64,000 nt of DNA, taken from an uncultured Oscillospiraceae bacterium (GTDB taxonomy: Bacteria; Bacillota; Clostridia; Oscillospirales; Ruminococcaceae). Under the pieces are notes generated by a model. The model saw nothing but the letters and a program-made list of their open reading frames with translations. It was not told where the DNA came from and did no database searches. Made by a program: the position numbers and the translations under genes. How positions within the stretch are numbered: the stretch's first letter is position 1; each line of letters begins with the position of its first letter. The stretch covers positions 1-64,000 of the forward strand of contig CAJTNJ010000004.1 in the NCBI GenBank assembly GCA_910577565.1, read 5' to 3'. Positions 1-8,332 of the stretch are shown here, in pieces.

Positions 1-152
1 AAGGCATCTAAGCGTGAAGCCGCCCTTAAGATAAGATATCCCACTGAGTAATCAGGTAAGACCCCTTGAAGACTACGAGGTAGATAGGCTCAAGGTGTAA
101 GCACAGTGATGTGTTAAGCCAGGGAGTACTAATCGGTCGAGGGCTTGACCTT
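1..152 (+). rRNA. 23S ribosomal RNA, 3' end (partial)
   Basis: This is the last ~150 nt of 23S rRNA; the gene begins before the window. It carries the conserved end of domain VI, with the GAAGACTACGAGGT and GTACTAATCGGTCGAGGGC blocks just before the 3' terminus. The 5S gene follows about 90 nt downstream, the usual 23S-5S order. The exact 3' end is an estimate from family knowledge. Confidence 0.95.
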
Positions 153-239
153 AAGGCCAGTGAAGATTTGGATGATAAGGTTCAGCTTAAGAGAAAAAAA
201 TTCCTTATTCAGTTTTGAGAGAATTTCTCAGCAAAATAT

Positions 240-357
240 AGACGGTGTCAATGGCGATGAGGACACACCTGTTTCCATACCGAACACAGAAGTTAAGCTC
301 ATCTGCGCCTACAATACTTGGCTGGACACGGCCTGGAAAGATCGGTCGATGCCGTCT
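240..357 (+). rRNA. rrf: 5S ribosomal RNA
   Basis: The sequence has the conserved loop A/helix II-III core (CCATACCGAACACAGAAGTTAAG), and the 5' AGACGG end pairs with the 3' CCGTCT end to close helix I. Length of about 118 nt is normal. It follows 23S and is followed by tRNA-Asn. Ends were placed by helix I pairing and may be off by a few bases. Confidence 0.93.
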
Positions 358-529
358 CTTTTCTCTTTAATTTAATTTTTTAGTGCAGTTATATGTTTTT
401 ATTTTGTATTAGATTTTAAATTACTATGAGAGTTGAAAATTGTTTGAAATTTTTATTGATATTGAAATAAATTTTTGGGAATACTAAATTTTGAACTCAA
501 TAAAATTTTTGAATAATCCAATTATATAT

Positions 530-605
530 TCCTCCATAGCTCAGTTGGTAGAGCGCATGACTGTTAATCATGATGTCACTGGTTCGAGCCCAGTTGGGGG
601 AGCCA
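530..605 (+). tRNA. tRNA-Asn (GTT)
   Basis: A full cloverleaf can be folded. The acceptor stem TCCTCCA pairs with TGGGGGA (one T-G pair), the D-loop contains AGCTCAGTTGGTAGAGC, the anticodon stem CATGA/TCATG encloses the loop CTGTTAA with anticodon GTT at 563-565, and the T-arm has GGTTCGAGCC. Discriminator G and an encoded CCA are present. It lies about 170 nt after 5S and is probably co-transcribed with the rRNA operon. Confidence 0.97.
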
Positions 606-637
606 AATAAATCCTCATTTATTGGGGGTTTTTTATT
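603..637 (+). terminator. Intrinsic terminator after tRNA-Asn
   Basis: A hairpin, CCAAATAAAT then ATTTATTGG with a 4-nt CCTC loop and one bulged base, is followed by GGGGG and a TTTTTT run. It sits directly after the tRNA CCA end and likely ends the rRNA-tRNA transcript. Confidence 0.65.
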
Positions 638-639
638 GT

Positions 640-800
640 GTTTTGAGAAGAAGAAGGTTCTTACAATTGTAATCCGTGAAAATGAAAACGATAAATATTT
701 GATGAGCGTCTTGAATAATGTGAAAAATCGGGGTATTAAAGATATTCTCATTATGGTCTTACTAGGAATCAAAGAGGCGATCACAGTTGTTTTTCTATTG
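640..800 (+). pseudogene. IS256-family transposase fragment
   Basis: The plus-strand frame reads KKVLTIVIRENEN, then SVLNNVKNRGIKDILI, then GIKEAITVVF. This matches the IS256 (MULE-type) transposase core around the first catalytic Asp, typically LSVLNDLKNRGVKDILI-VDGLKG-EAI. The DG pair that should follow is missing (MVLLGIKEA), there is no start codon of its own, and both ends are lost. It is a dead fragment of about 50 codons. The family match is from memory of the motif. Confidence 0.55.
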
Positions 801-820
801 ATAGACAACAGGGGTGGATG

Positions 821-1330
821 TGGGAATGTCATTATAGAGTTTATAGAAAAGAAGAAAAAAGCAGATTTAAGTGAAGGGTACAAAAATTTAGCTAAGGCGA
901 ATTTATTAAAATCATGTTCTAGACGAAGTCTGAATTTTGTTTTTTAATGACTTTTGAGTTCAGAAATAGCATATTTCTGAGTATATAATTAATGGCTCTG
1001 ATTTTTTTAAATTGTCATGCCATTTTTATTCTTTCACGACTCTTGTCATATGCTATATCAAATCCTACTATTTGTCTTTTTTCTTTACTTACTAATGTTA
1101 TCACATATATTCTGTTTTTCTATTTATAAAATTGTATAATTGTTCATTTAATTACTTTTTTAGTTCATTTGCCATATTTTTTGTTTTGTCTTATATAATT
1201 TTCCACAATGTTTACATTTGTATCTTTGGCTTCCCGATCTTATTTTTCCTTGTTACTCTTCTTTTTTACATCTTTCTATAATAATTTTTATTTCCTTATT
1301 CTATCTTATATACTACTTTTGGGCGCTCAC
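821..1330 (-). mobile_element. IS1-like element relic, internally deleted (copy 1)
   Basis: This ~510-nt stretch is the reverse complement of a decayed version of the element at 43280-44064. Its right end (821-911, with TTTATAGAAAAG and GCAGATTTAAGTGAAGG), its middle (GCATATTTCTGAGTATA, CATATGCTATAT) and its left end (1240-1330, TTTTTTACATCTTTCT to GGGCGCTCAC) all align by eye. The terminal repeats are degenerate (GTGAGCGCCC against GGGAGTGCCC). No open transposase frame survives. A full IS1-type element is about 770 bp, so roughly a third is missing. Confidence 0.6.
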
Positions 1331-1357
1331 AATGAAATTATGTAGGTTTGTTAATTA

Positions 1358-2372
1358 TGTGTTACAAATTGGAAAAAGAAAAAAGATAGGAGAGTATAAA
1401 TTTAAAGGATGCATTGGAAAATTATTGCATTAACGACTTCTAACCACCAGTTGCTTTTTGAAATCATCGAATAAATAGAATGTATGTTAAGCATAAAATT
1501 ATTCATTATCTTTGCGATGATAACGTTCCGCTTTGCCAATTATGTCTTAATGTTATAGCTTTATCAGTTTGTGTCTTATTCCTAACTTATCAAGTATAAC
1601 TTTAAATAAGGTTTTCCCCTCAGATATTCGTGAGCTTAAGCGATTAGTAAATTCAGAACCGTTGTTTGTTTGAACATATTCAATAGCATATGGAAATGAT
1701 TCGACTAAATGTTCTAAGAACATTTCATAAGAATAGGTACTATGTTCTTCGAAAGCTTCTAGATATCGATATCTGCTGTATTCATCTATTGCTGTATATT
1801 AATAAAATTTCTTGCCTTTTGCTTTACCAACGAGATAGATTGGTGATACACAAATTTTACATCTATTTGTACACGTTGGTCAGGATATTGCATTTGGCTA
1901 TAAGGTTTAGGAATATACTTTGGATTTGTTAGTTTTATAGCCATTTGGCAGCTTCAAATCAGAACACGATACACATTCCAGAGATAGAGCGAATATATCC
2001 ACTCTGCCGCAATTTTACCCACAAGACAGTTAGACCCGTATTGGGATTTCTTAGTTACATATTGCGAATCAATGTTAATTCTTCCTCAGTGTGTTGATTG
2101 AAATGATGGTTGGTCTGTGAGACTTATCAGTTAGAGAATATAATGTTCCATCATATTTTTTTAACAGCAATAAATATACTTTCGGTTGGTACGACAGTGA
2201 ATAGCCGCTTTACTAACATAATGCTTTTTAGCATACAAAATCAAAGATTGACGATAAATCATAGTTTGTGTTATCTTATTCATAGTGAATAGGACACCTG
2301 CCTTTTGTTTTTTTGTAACTCAACCTTAAAAAAGGTTCTCCTATTTGCTATCTTTTTTCCTTTTGTCACATA
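1358..2372 (-). mobile_element. IS481-like element relic, copy A
   Basis: This 1015-nt element is closely related to copy B at 18313-19334 along its full length. It starts at TGTGTTACAAATT and ends at an imperfect inverted copy, TTTTTCCTTTTGTCACATA. The minus strand encodes pieces of an IS481-type DDE transposase with a leucine-zipper N-terminus, but the frame is broken by many stops and shifts and only short fragments remain open. It abuts IS1-like copy 1 and lies just upstream of the htpG promoter. Confidence 0.7.
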
Positions 2373-2419
2373 TCATTGTAACACTTACATTTTTTGGAAA
2401 ACTCACAGTATATTACCTC

Positions 2420-2448
2420 TTGATTTTTAATTATTGGTAGTTTATAAT
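2420..2448 (+). promoter_or_regulatory. Sigma-A promoter of htpG
   Basis: TTGATT (2420-2425) and a perfect TATAAT (2443-2448) are separated by 17 bp, an optimal vegetative promoter. The CIRCE dyad begins 4 bp after the -10, so a bound repressor would cover the start point. Confidence 0.8.
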
Positions 2449-2452
2449 AATA

Positions 2453-2479
2453 TTAGCACTCTTAGCAAACGAGTGCTAA
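2453..2479 (+). promoter_or_regulatory. CIRCE operator (HrcA binding site) of htpG
   Basis: TTAGCACTC-N9-GAGTGCTAA is an exact match to the CIRCE consensus, with no mismatch in either arm and the canonical 9-nt spacer. It overlaps the expected transcription start and lies 23 bp before the TTG start of htpG. HrcA binds CIRCE and represses heat-shock genes in Bacillota, so htpG is inferred to be HrcA-controlled here. Confidence 0.93.
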
Positions 2480-2502
2480 TAACTAAAAGGGGTGATTTTA
2501 AA

Positions 2503-4386
2503 TTGGCTAAAAAGCAATTTAAAGCGGAGTCCAAAAGACTATTGGATTTAATGATTAATTCAATTTATACTCACAAAGAGATTTTTTTGAGGGAACTTTT
2601 ATCAAATTCCAGTGATGCTATTGACAAGCTGCACTTTAAATCATTAACAGACACGTCAATTAAGAGTGACTTTTCCATTCAAATAGATATAAATAAGGAA
2701 AAACGCACGTTATCAATAACTGATACTGGTATTGGCATGTCAAAAGAAGAACTTGAAAACAATCTTGGTATCATTGCAAAAAGCGGATCTTTTGAATTTA
2801 AAAAAGAAAATAAAGATGATTCTATTGATATTATTGGTCAATTTGGCGTAGGGTTTTATTCTGCTTTTATGGTGGCTGATGAAGTTGTGGTTGAAACTAA
2901 AGCATACGGTTCTGACAAAGCATATTGTTGGAAGTCAAGCGGAGCAGATGGTTACACTATAACAGATTGTGATAAGCAAGATATAGGCACAATAATAACA
3001 CTACATATTAAAGAAGATACTGAAGATGAAAATTACAGCGAATTTTTGGATGAATTTAAAATTAAAATGTTAGTAAAAAAATATTCTGATTATTTACGCT
3101 ATCCTATTAAAATGGAATGTGAACATTCAAGAAAAAAAGAAAATGCCAAAGAAAACGATGAAAATGCGTGGGAACAATATAAAACGTTGGATACTTTAAA
3201 CAGTATGATACCTCTTTGGAAAAAGAATAAAAAAGACATATTAGACGAAGAGCTAAACGGCTTTTATAAAGACAAATTTGGAGATTATGCTGATCCTGCA
3301 AAAGTAATACAATCAAAAACCGAAGGCACAGCTACATATACAGCCATGCTTTTTATTCCTTCCACCACTCCATTTAATTACTATACCAAAGATTTTGAAA
3401 AAGGACTCCAGCTTTATTCATCAGGCGTCTTGATAATGGATAAATGTGCAGAACTGTTGCCAGATTATTTTAGTTTTGTAAAAGGCCTTGTAGATTCTGA
3501 AGATTTATCATTAAATATATCGAGAGAAATGTTGCAACACGATAAGCAGTTAAAGATTATTGCAAAAAGTTTAGAGAAAAAAATTAAAAATGAATTACTA
3601 TCTTGGATAAAAAATGACCGAGAAGGTTATGAAAAATTTTTTAATAACTTTGGTCTTCAAATAAAATATGGAATATATTCTTCATATGGTGCTAATAAAA
3701 ATGAACTTAAAGATTTGGTTATGTTTACTTCATCAAAGGACAACAAACTATCTACAATAGCTGAGTATGTAAGCAGAATGAAAGACGATCAAAAGGAAAT
3801 ATACTATGCTTGTGGAGAAACTATAGAAAAAATTGCACGTATGCCGCAGATTGAGTTGGTAAAAGATAAAGGATACGAAATTTTCTATCTCACCGATGAT
3901 ATTGATGAGTTTGCTATAAAGATGCTTATGGAATATGATGGCAAAACATTTAAAAATATTGCTTCTGGTGATCTTGATATTGAAACAGAAGAAGAGAAAA
4001 AACAAGCCAAAGAGAAATCAGAACAATACAACGAATTGTTTAAGGCAATGCAAGAAGCTTTAAAAGATAAGGTTGAAGAAGTGAAATTATCAAGTAGATT
4101 AAAAAACGGGGCGGTTTGTCTTACTTCTGTTGGCGATATGTCAATAGAAATGGAGAAAGTTTTAAATGCTATGCCGAGCGATCATAAAGTCAAAGCACAA
4201 AGAGTGCTTGAAATCAATGGCGATCATCCTATCTTTAAAAAGTTATGTGATCTTGAAAAATCAAATCCAAATAAGTTAAAAGATTATGCAAACCTTTTAT
4301 ATACGCAAGCAGCTCTTATGGAAGGCATATCACCTGAAGATCCTGTTGACTTTAGCAACAAACTTGCAAGTCTTATGGCAGAATAG
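2503..4386 (+). CDS. htpG: Chaperone protein HtpG (Hsp90)
   Basis: HtpG is the ATP-dependent cytosolic Hsp90 chaperone that helps fold client proteins under stress. The 627-residue product has the family's usual length. The N-terminal GHKL ATPase domain shows NSSDAIDKL (about residue 35), DTGIGM (about 74) and GQFGVGFYSAFMV (about 113); the middle and C-terminal dimerisation domains follow without a break. I chose the TTG at 2503 because it gives the conserved MAKKQFKAES start and lies 8 nt after AAGGGGTGA; the frame is open further upstream, but that part overlaps promoter and CIRCE. It is a single-gene unit behind a CIRCE operator, with a terminator about 140 nt later. Confidence 0.97.
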   Translation: MAKKQFKAESKRLLDLMINSIYTHKEIFLRELLSNSSDAIDKLHFKSLTDTSIKSDFSIQIDINKEKRTLSITDTGIGMSKEELENNLGIIAKSGSFEFKKENKDDSIDIIGQFGVGFYSAFMVADEVVVETKAYGSDKAYCWKSSGADGYTITDCDKQDIGTIITLHIKEDTEDENYSEFLDEFKIKMLVKKYSDYLRYPIKMECEHSRKKENAKENDENAWEQYKTLDTLNSMIPLWKKNKKDILDEELNGFYKDKFGDYADPAKVIQSKTEGTATYTAMLFIPSTTPFNYYTKDFEKGLQLYSSGVLIMDKCAELLPDYFSFVKGLVDSEDLSLNISREMLQHDKQLKIIAKSLEKKIKNELLSWIKNDREGYEKFFNNFGLQIKYGIYSSYGANKNELKDLVMFTSSKDNKLSTIAEYVSRMKDDQKEIYYACGETIEKIARMPQIELVKDKGYEIFYLTDDIDEFAIKMLMEYDGKTFKNIASGDLDIETEEEKKQAKEKSEQYNELFKAMQEALKDKVEEVKLSSRLKNGAVCLTSVGDMSIEMEKVLNAMPSDHKVKAQRVLEINGDHPIFKKLCDLEKSNPNKLKDYANLLYTQAALMEGISPEDPVDFSNKLASLMAE

Positions 4387-4524
4387 TCTTAAAGGAAACT
4401 TAAAATCAACAGTAAAACTTATGATGTGCAAAAATATTGAAATAATAACTGACATTCATTTTTAAAAAGTGTTACTTTGTTTGTATAACTTAAACTGTAA
4501 ATTATATTTGCTATGGTGAATTAA

Positions 4525-4565
4525 ATATCTGTTAGAATCATAATCGTTCTAACAGATATTTTTAT
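4525..4565 (+). terminator. Intrinsic terminator downstream of htpG
   Basis: A perfect stem, ATATCTGTTAGAA with TTCTAACAGATAT, closes a 9-nt loop and is followed by TTTTATT. It lies 139 nt past the htpG stop and would end that transcript. Confidence 0.75.
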
Positions 4566-4777
4566 TAACATATAAATATATTTTAAATTAAATTTAATTT
4601 TTAATATTAAAAATCGCAATATAAATAATCCACATGAGTAATATTTGTCTATTTTTCATGTTATCTATTATTACTTTCGTAATTTATTTATATAATCTTC
4701 ACTATCTATATTTTTTGTTTTATCATATTATAGTTATTTTTAACACTCTCATGATACAGAAAATCGTCAAGAAAATA

Positions 4778-4807
4778 TTGATTTAAATTTAAAAAGTATG
4801 ATATAAT
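4778..4807 (+). promoter_or_regulatory. Probable sigma-A promoter of the S66 peptidase gene
   Basis: TTGATT (4778-4783), an 18-bp spacer and TATAAT (4802-4807) lie 28 nt before the ATG. The region is very AT-rich, so chance matches are possible. Confidence 0.5.
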
Positions 4808-4835
4808 AAATAAAAATTTAAAGGTGTGTGATTAT

Positions 4836-5864
4836 ATGTTAAGATTTAAATTAAGAAATTTATTTTTTGTTTGTTTTATATTTTTGCTGTTAGGAAATTT
4901 TAAGGTATTTGCTTTTAATGGCGAAATATTAACTCCTAACAAATTAAATCCTGGTGATACAATTTGTATATTAGAACCATCACGGACAACAAAATATAGA
5001 GAAGAAATTATGAGAGAGCGTTTACCTATTGTTGTTCAAGATTTAGAAAAACGAGGTTTTAAAGTAATTGTATATAAAGATTCTTTTAAAACAACTCCTT
5101 TAGATCTTGGAGAGGGGACAGAACAATCTAGAGCAGATTTATTCAATAAAGCTGTAAAAGATCCTGAGATTAAAGCTATTTTTTCTTTTTATGGTGGATA
5201 TGGTGCAATGCATATTCTTGACAAGATAGATTATGAGTTATTTAGAGAAAATCGAAAAATATTTGTTGGTTTTAGTGATGAAACAGCATTGGAGCTTGCT
5301 CTTTTTGAGAAAGCAGGTGTTATAACTTTTCATGGACCGATGGTAGGCACATCTCTTAATTATCAAGAAACCAAAACATTTGATAATTTATTTGATATGC
5401 TTATGAATCCAAAATCAAAAGTTGAAATTAAAAATATTGATGATAATTCACCATTTAAGGCATATAAGTTTGGTGAAACAACAGGAGAGATTTTCGGTGG
5501 GAATATGTGTTTAATTCAATGTTTAATTGGTACCCCATATGAACCTGATTATAAAAATAAAATTTTATTTTTTGAAGAAGTAGAAGAAGATGACTATAGA
5601 ATACATAGAATACTTTGGCAGCTTAAATTAGCAGGTAGATTAGATGAAATTTCTGGAATAGTAATTGGTAATTTAATACCAGTGAATGGCAAAACGGAAG
5701 AAAATCTTTTAAAAGCTTGTTTTGATGTATGCAAAGATTTGAGAATTCCTATAGTTTACAATGTTCATGCAGGGCATATAAAAAATCCATTAACATTACC
5801 GATTGGTGCTAAAATTAAAATTTTAAACAATAATATATACATAGTGCAACAAATTGTAAATTAA
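4836..5864 (+). CDS. Secreted S66-family peptidase (LD-carboxypeptidase / MccF-like)
   Basis: This 342-residue protein belongs to serine peptidase family S66, which trims murein tetrapeptides (LdcA) or cleaves peptide-nucleotide antibiotics (MccF). The nucleophile Ser is in GFSDE (S147), the Glu is in the FFEEVEEDDYR segment near 245-250, and the His is in NVHAGHIKNPLTLP near 312. Residues 1-27 form a hydrophobic signal peptide or anchor (FFVCFIFLLLGN) ending near VFAFN, so it is probably exported; many S66 enzymes are cytosolic. I chose ATG 4836 after AAGGTG rather than the GTG at 4824, which lies inside that site. Which S66 subgroup it belongs to cannot be decided here. Confidence 0.88.
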   Translation: MLRFKLRNLFFVCFIFLLLGNFKVFAFNGEILTPNKLNPGDTICILEPSRTTKYREEIMRERLPIVVQDLEKRGFKVIVYKDSFKTTPLDLGEGTEQSRADLFNKAVKDPEIKAIFSFYGGYGAMHILDKIDYELFRENRKIFVGFSDETALELALFEKAGVITFHGPMVGTSLNYQETKTFDNLFDMLMNPKSKVEIKNIDDNSPFKAYKFGETTGEIFGGNMCLIQCLIGTPYEPDYKNKILFFEEVEEDDYRIHRILWQLKLAGRLDEISGIVIGNLIPVNGKTEENLLKACFDVCKDLRIPIVYNVHAGHIKNPLTLPIGAKIKILNNNIYIVQQIVN

Positions 5865-5885
5865 AATAATATTAAAAACTTTTAA

Positions 5886-5922
5886 TATAGCCATTAGATT
5901 TAAATATCTAATGGCTATTTAT
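5886..5922 (+). terminator. Intrinsic terminator after the S66 peptidase gene
   Basis: The stem ATAGCCATTAGAT pairs with ATCTAATGGCTAT over a short loop and is followed by TTTAT. It starts 21 nt after the stop codon. Confidence 0.7.
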
Positions 5923-6173
5923 CTCACTAAAATTATTGTTTAAAATAAATAAAAAAACATATGCTGCACTTAAATTAAGCACAATTTTATTGTAATGGTG
6001 CTTAAACTTACAATGTACAAATACATTTAAGTTGATTTGAAATTAATGTCTTTTTAATATGCGCAATTTATCAATATAAACATATGCATTTTTATACATA
6101 AAAGCTTTTGCAGCACTTCATTGCAATTTTTCTCGTGCTTGTCTTTAATTTAGACAGTTCGTTCTTATATTTG
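5923..6173. other. AT-rich intergenic region, no gene seen
   Basis: About 250 bp between the S66 terminator and the spoIIIA promoter. No open frame with a ribosome binding site and no foldable RNA were recognised. Confidence 0.5.
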
Positions 6174-6202
6174 GAATAGTGAGAGGACAACCTGCATAGT
6201 AT
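6174..6202 (+). promoter_or_regulatory. Candidate sigma-E promoter of the spoIIIA operon
   Basis: GAATAGT (6174-6180), a 14-bp spacer and CATAGTAT (6195-6202) match the mother-cell sigma-E consensus KMATATT-N13-15-CATACAAT at 6 of 7 and 6 of 8 positions. It would start transcription about 35 nt before the spoIIIAA start codon. In Bacillus the spoIIIA operon is a sigma-E regulon member, which fits. Confidence 0.55.
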
Positions 6203-6244
6203 TAGATAACAGTTAATTTTATATATAAAAAGGAGGTATAGGAT

Positions 6245-7222
6245 GTGATTATGGATAAAGAATTTAAGGAAGCTTTAAAAGGGCTTCCAAATTTAGTAGC
6301 AGAATTACTTAACACAGCACCTGCAAAGGTCATGCAAACCGCCAGAGAAGTGAGACTAAGAGCCGGCCGACGCGCTTGTATCGTTTATTTAAATAAAATA
6401 TATTTTTTCGATAGGGAAATGGGAATTGGAGAAATTCAGGAGTGTTTTCGTTCTCTTTGCGGATATTCAATACACTCTCATGTGGAAGAAATTAAACAAG
6501 GCTTTATAACTATAAGAGGTGGACATAGAGCAGGACTTAGTGGCACAGCTGTTTATGAAAATGACCGGTTAATAAATATAAGAACAATAAGTTCCATAAA
6601 TTTAAGAATTGCAAGACAAATCGATGGTGTTGCAGACAATTTGATAAACAGATTAAATGGCAATTTGGGAAAACTTTTAATTGTGGGATCACCCGGCAGT
6701 GGAAAGACAACATTAATAAAAGATATTGTAAAAAATTTAAGTGACAAACAGGTTTCTTTAATAGATAGCAGGGGCGAAATAGCAGCATGTTTTAACGGTA
6801 TTCCGCAAAACGATGTTGGCAATGCAGACGTTTTTGATTGCTGGAATCGATATGATGGTATTATGACGGCTATTCGAACTATGAACCCTGAATTTATAGT
6901 TTGCGATGAATTGGGTGATTCATCAGATATAAATGCAATTGAAGCGTGTGTCGGTTCAGGTGTGAAGTTGATTGCAACAGCTCATGGCGGCAATATTGAT
7001 GAATTGTGCAAAAGGAAAATAATAAAAAAGATTTTGTCAACTAAAGCTTTTGATAGGGTAGTTCTATTAAAAGGTAAAGAAACTCCCTGTGAAATAGCAG
7101 AAGTATATAAGGTGGGTGATTTACTTGCACGCATTAGGGGTAATCATTTTAACAATATGCCCTATTTTGATTGGACTAACCTATTCAATAACTTTGACAA
7201 AAAATCAAAGACAAATAGGTGA
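6245..7222 (+). CDS. spoIIIAA: Stage III sporulation protein AA (engulfment channel ATPase)
   Basis: SpoIIIAA is the AAA+/type II secretion-like ATPase of the mother-cell to forespore feeding channel (SpoIIIA-SpoIIQ) needed for late sigma-G activity. The 325-residue product has Walker A GSPGSGKTT (about residue 148) and a Walker B-like FIVCDELG (about 217). GTG 6245 is preferred because AGGAGG lies 8 nt upstream; the in-frame ATG at 6251 is a possible alternative. It is the first gene of the eight-gene operon. Its last ~33 codons overlap the start of spoIIIAB in another frame. Confidence 0.96.
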   Translation: MIMDKEFKEALKGLPNLVAELLNTAPAKVMQTAREVRLRAGRRACIVYLNKIYFFDREMGIGEIQECFRSLCGYSIHSHVEEIKQGFITIRGGHRAGLSGTAVYENDRLINIRTISSINLRIARQIDGVADNLINRLNGNLGKLLIVGSPGSGKTTLIKDIVKNLSDKQVSLIDSRGEIAACFNGIPQNDVGNADVFDCWNRYDGIMTAIRTMNPEFIVCDELGDSSDINAIEACVGSGVKLIATAHGGNIDELCKRKIIKKILSTKAFDRVVLLKGKETPCEIAEVYKVGDLLARIRGNHFNNMPYFDWTNLFNNFDKKSKTNR

Positions 7223-7625
7223 AATTATACAGCTTATAAATTGGATTGAAACCGAGATAAGATATAAACAAACAGGCCTAGATCAAATGCTTATTGAAGC
7301 GTCTTCAAAAGAAATATTTTCATCGCTTGAATTTTTAGGTAATGCTGTAGAACTTATGAAAATTTCTCCATTTCCTCAGGCTTGGAAAAAATCAGTAAGC
7401 AGTTGGAACAGCAAGATGGATATTGATGACAAGCAGTTGCTTTTTTCATTTGCAGATATTTTGGGGGCATCGGATGTAAGGGGACAGTTAACAGCACTAG
7501 AACATATGCGCGTTAGATTTCAAAGCAGTTTTAATAAAGCAAAAGAAACTTGCAACAAAAATGGTAAATTATCAAAGTCTTTAGGGGTTTTGGCAGGACT
7601 TGCAATTTGTGTATTAATGCTGTGA
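7125..7625 (+). CDS. spoIIIAB: Stage III sporulation protein AB
   Basis: SpoIIIAB is a membrane-anchored protein resembling type II secretion GspF and is required for the SpoIIIA complex. One N-terminal membrane segment (GVIILTICPILIGLTYS) is followed by a helical soluble domain with the family's IETEIRY motif, and a hydrophobic C-terminus (LGVLAGLAICVLML). I prefer TTG 7125, 9 nt after AAGGTGG; GTG 7116 is in frame but touches that site. The gene overlaps spoIIIAA by about 98 nt in a different frame, which is long for this operon and suggests translational coupling. Confidence 0.9.
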   Translation: MHALGVIILTICPILIGLTYSITLTKNQRQIGEIIQLINWIETEIRYKQTGLDQMLIEASSKEIFSSLEFLGNAVELMKISPFPQAWKKSVSSWNSKMDIDDKQLLFSFADILGASDVRGQLTALEHMRVRFQSSFNKAKETCNKNGKLSKSLGVLAGLAICVLML

Positions 7626-7683
7626 TAGTTAAATAAAGAAGACAAAGACCTAACATGTCATTTAATAAAAAGGTGAAAACGAT

Positions 7684-7881
7684 ATGGATGTAGATTTGAT
7701 TTTTAAAATAGCTGCCATTGGGATAATTGTTGCGGTGCTCAATCAAGTTTTAATTAGATCGGGAAGAGAAGAACAGGCAATGATGACATCACTTGCAGGA
7801 TTAATTGTGGTATTGCTTATAGTAGTAACTCAAATAAGTCAGCTTTTTGAGACAATTAAAGCTTTGTTTAAGTTTTATTGA
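7684..7881 (+). CDS. spoIIIAC: Stage III sporulation protein AC
   Basis: A 65-residue membrane protein with two transmembrane helices, the usual SpoIIIAC size. It carries the family-type stretch IIVAVLNQVLIRSGREEQA. SpoIIIAC is a small integral component of the mother-cell to forespore channel. ATG 7684 follows AAAAGGTGAAAAC. Position between AB and AD in the conserved operon order supports the call. Confidence 0.94.
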   Translation: MDVDLIFKIAAIGIIVAVLNQVLIRSGREEQAMMTSLAGLIVVLLIVVTQISQLFETIKALFKFY

Positions 7882-7889
7882 GGTGTTTT

Positions 7890-8282
7890 ATGCTTTTCCC
7901 AATTATTGGTATAGCTTTGATATCTGTTGCAATATGCATAATTTTGCAAAAAACAAACCCAGAATTTTCTATGTTAATATCACTTATCGCAGGCGTAATC
8001 ATATTCGGAATTATCATTGCAAACTTCTCTCCTATTTTTGATATTGTTAATAAGTGGGTGGATGAATTTAACCTTAACAACATTTACATAACAACTGTTA
8101 TGAAAGCTTTGGGAGTTTGCTATTTGACTCAGCTTGCTTATGAAACGTGCAAAGATTCAGGATATAGCGCTATTGCAGGCAAAGTTGAGCTTGCAGGCAA
8201 GGTTACAATAATACTTTTGTCACTGCCAATGTTTGTTAGTTTGTTAGAGTTAATTAAGAAGCTTGTTTATCTAAGCGGCTAA
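7890..8282 (+). CDS. spoIIIAD: Stage III sporulation protein AD
   Basis: A 130-residue polytopic membrane protein of the SpoIIIA channel, with several hydrophobic helices (FPIIGIALISVAICIIL, LISLIAGVIIFGIIIA, VTIILLSLPMFVSLLELI). The conserved segment LTQLAYETCKDSGYSAIAGK is typical of SpoIIIAD. ATG 7890 follows AGGTG, which overlaps the spoIIIAC stop, so the two are tightly coupled; the TTG at 7878 is an in-frame but less likely start. Confidence 0.94.
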   Translation: MLFPIIGIALISVAICIILQKTNPEFSMLISLIAGVIIFGIIIANFSPIFDIVNKWVDEFNLNNIYITTVMKALGVCYLTQLAYETCKDSGYSAIAGKVELAGKVTIILLSLPMFVSLLELIKKLVYLSG

Positions 8283-8332
8283 AAAACATATGAATTAAAA
8301 AATGGGACTTTAAAATTTTTTGGAGGTATAAA

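Noticed and set aside
145..375. Open frame of 76 codons across the 5S rRNA
   Set aside because: It overlaps the 23S end and the complete 5S gene; no ribosome site and no protein-like composition.
497..947. Overlapping frames on both strands across tRNA-Asn
   Set aside because: Both start inside or run through the tRNA. Only the IS256-like and IS1-like residues on the plus strand have meaning, and they are relics.
1218..2292. Several 60-80 codon plus-strand frames
   Set aside because: They are antisense to decayed IS1-like and IS481-like elements on the minus strand and have no ribosome sites.
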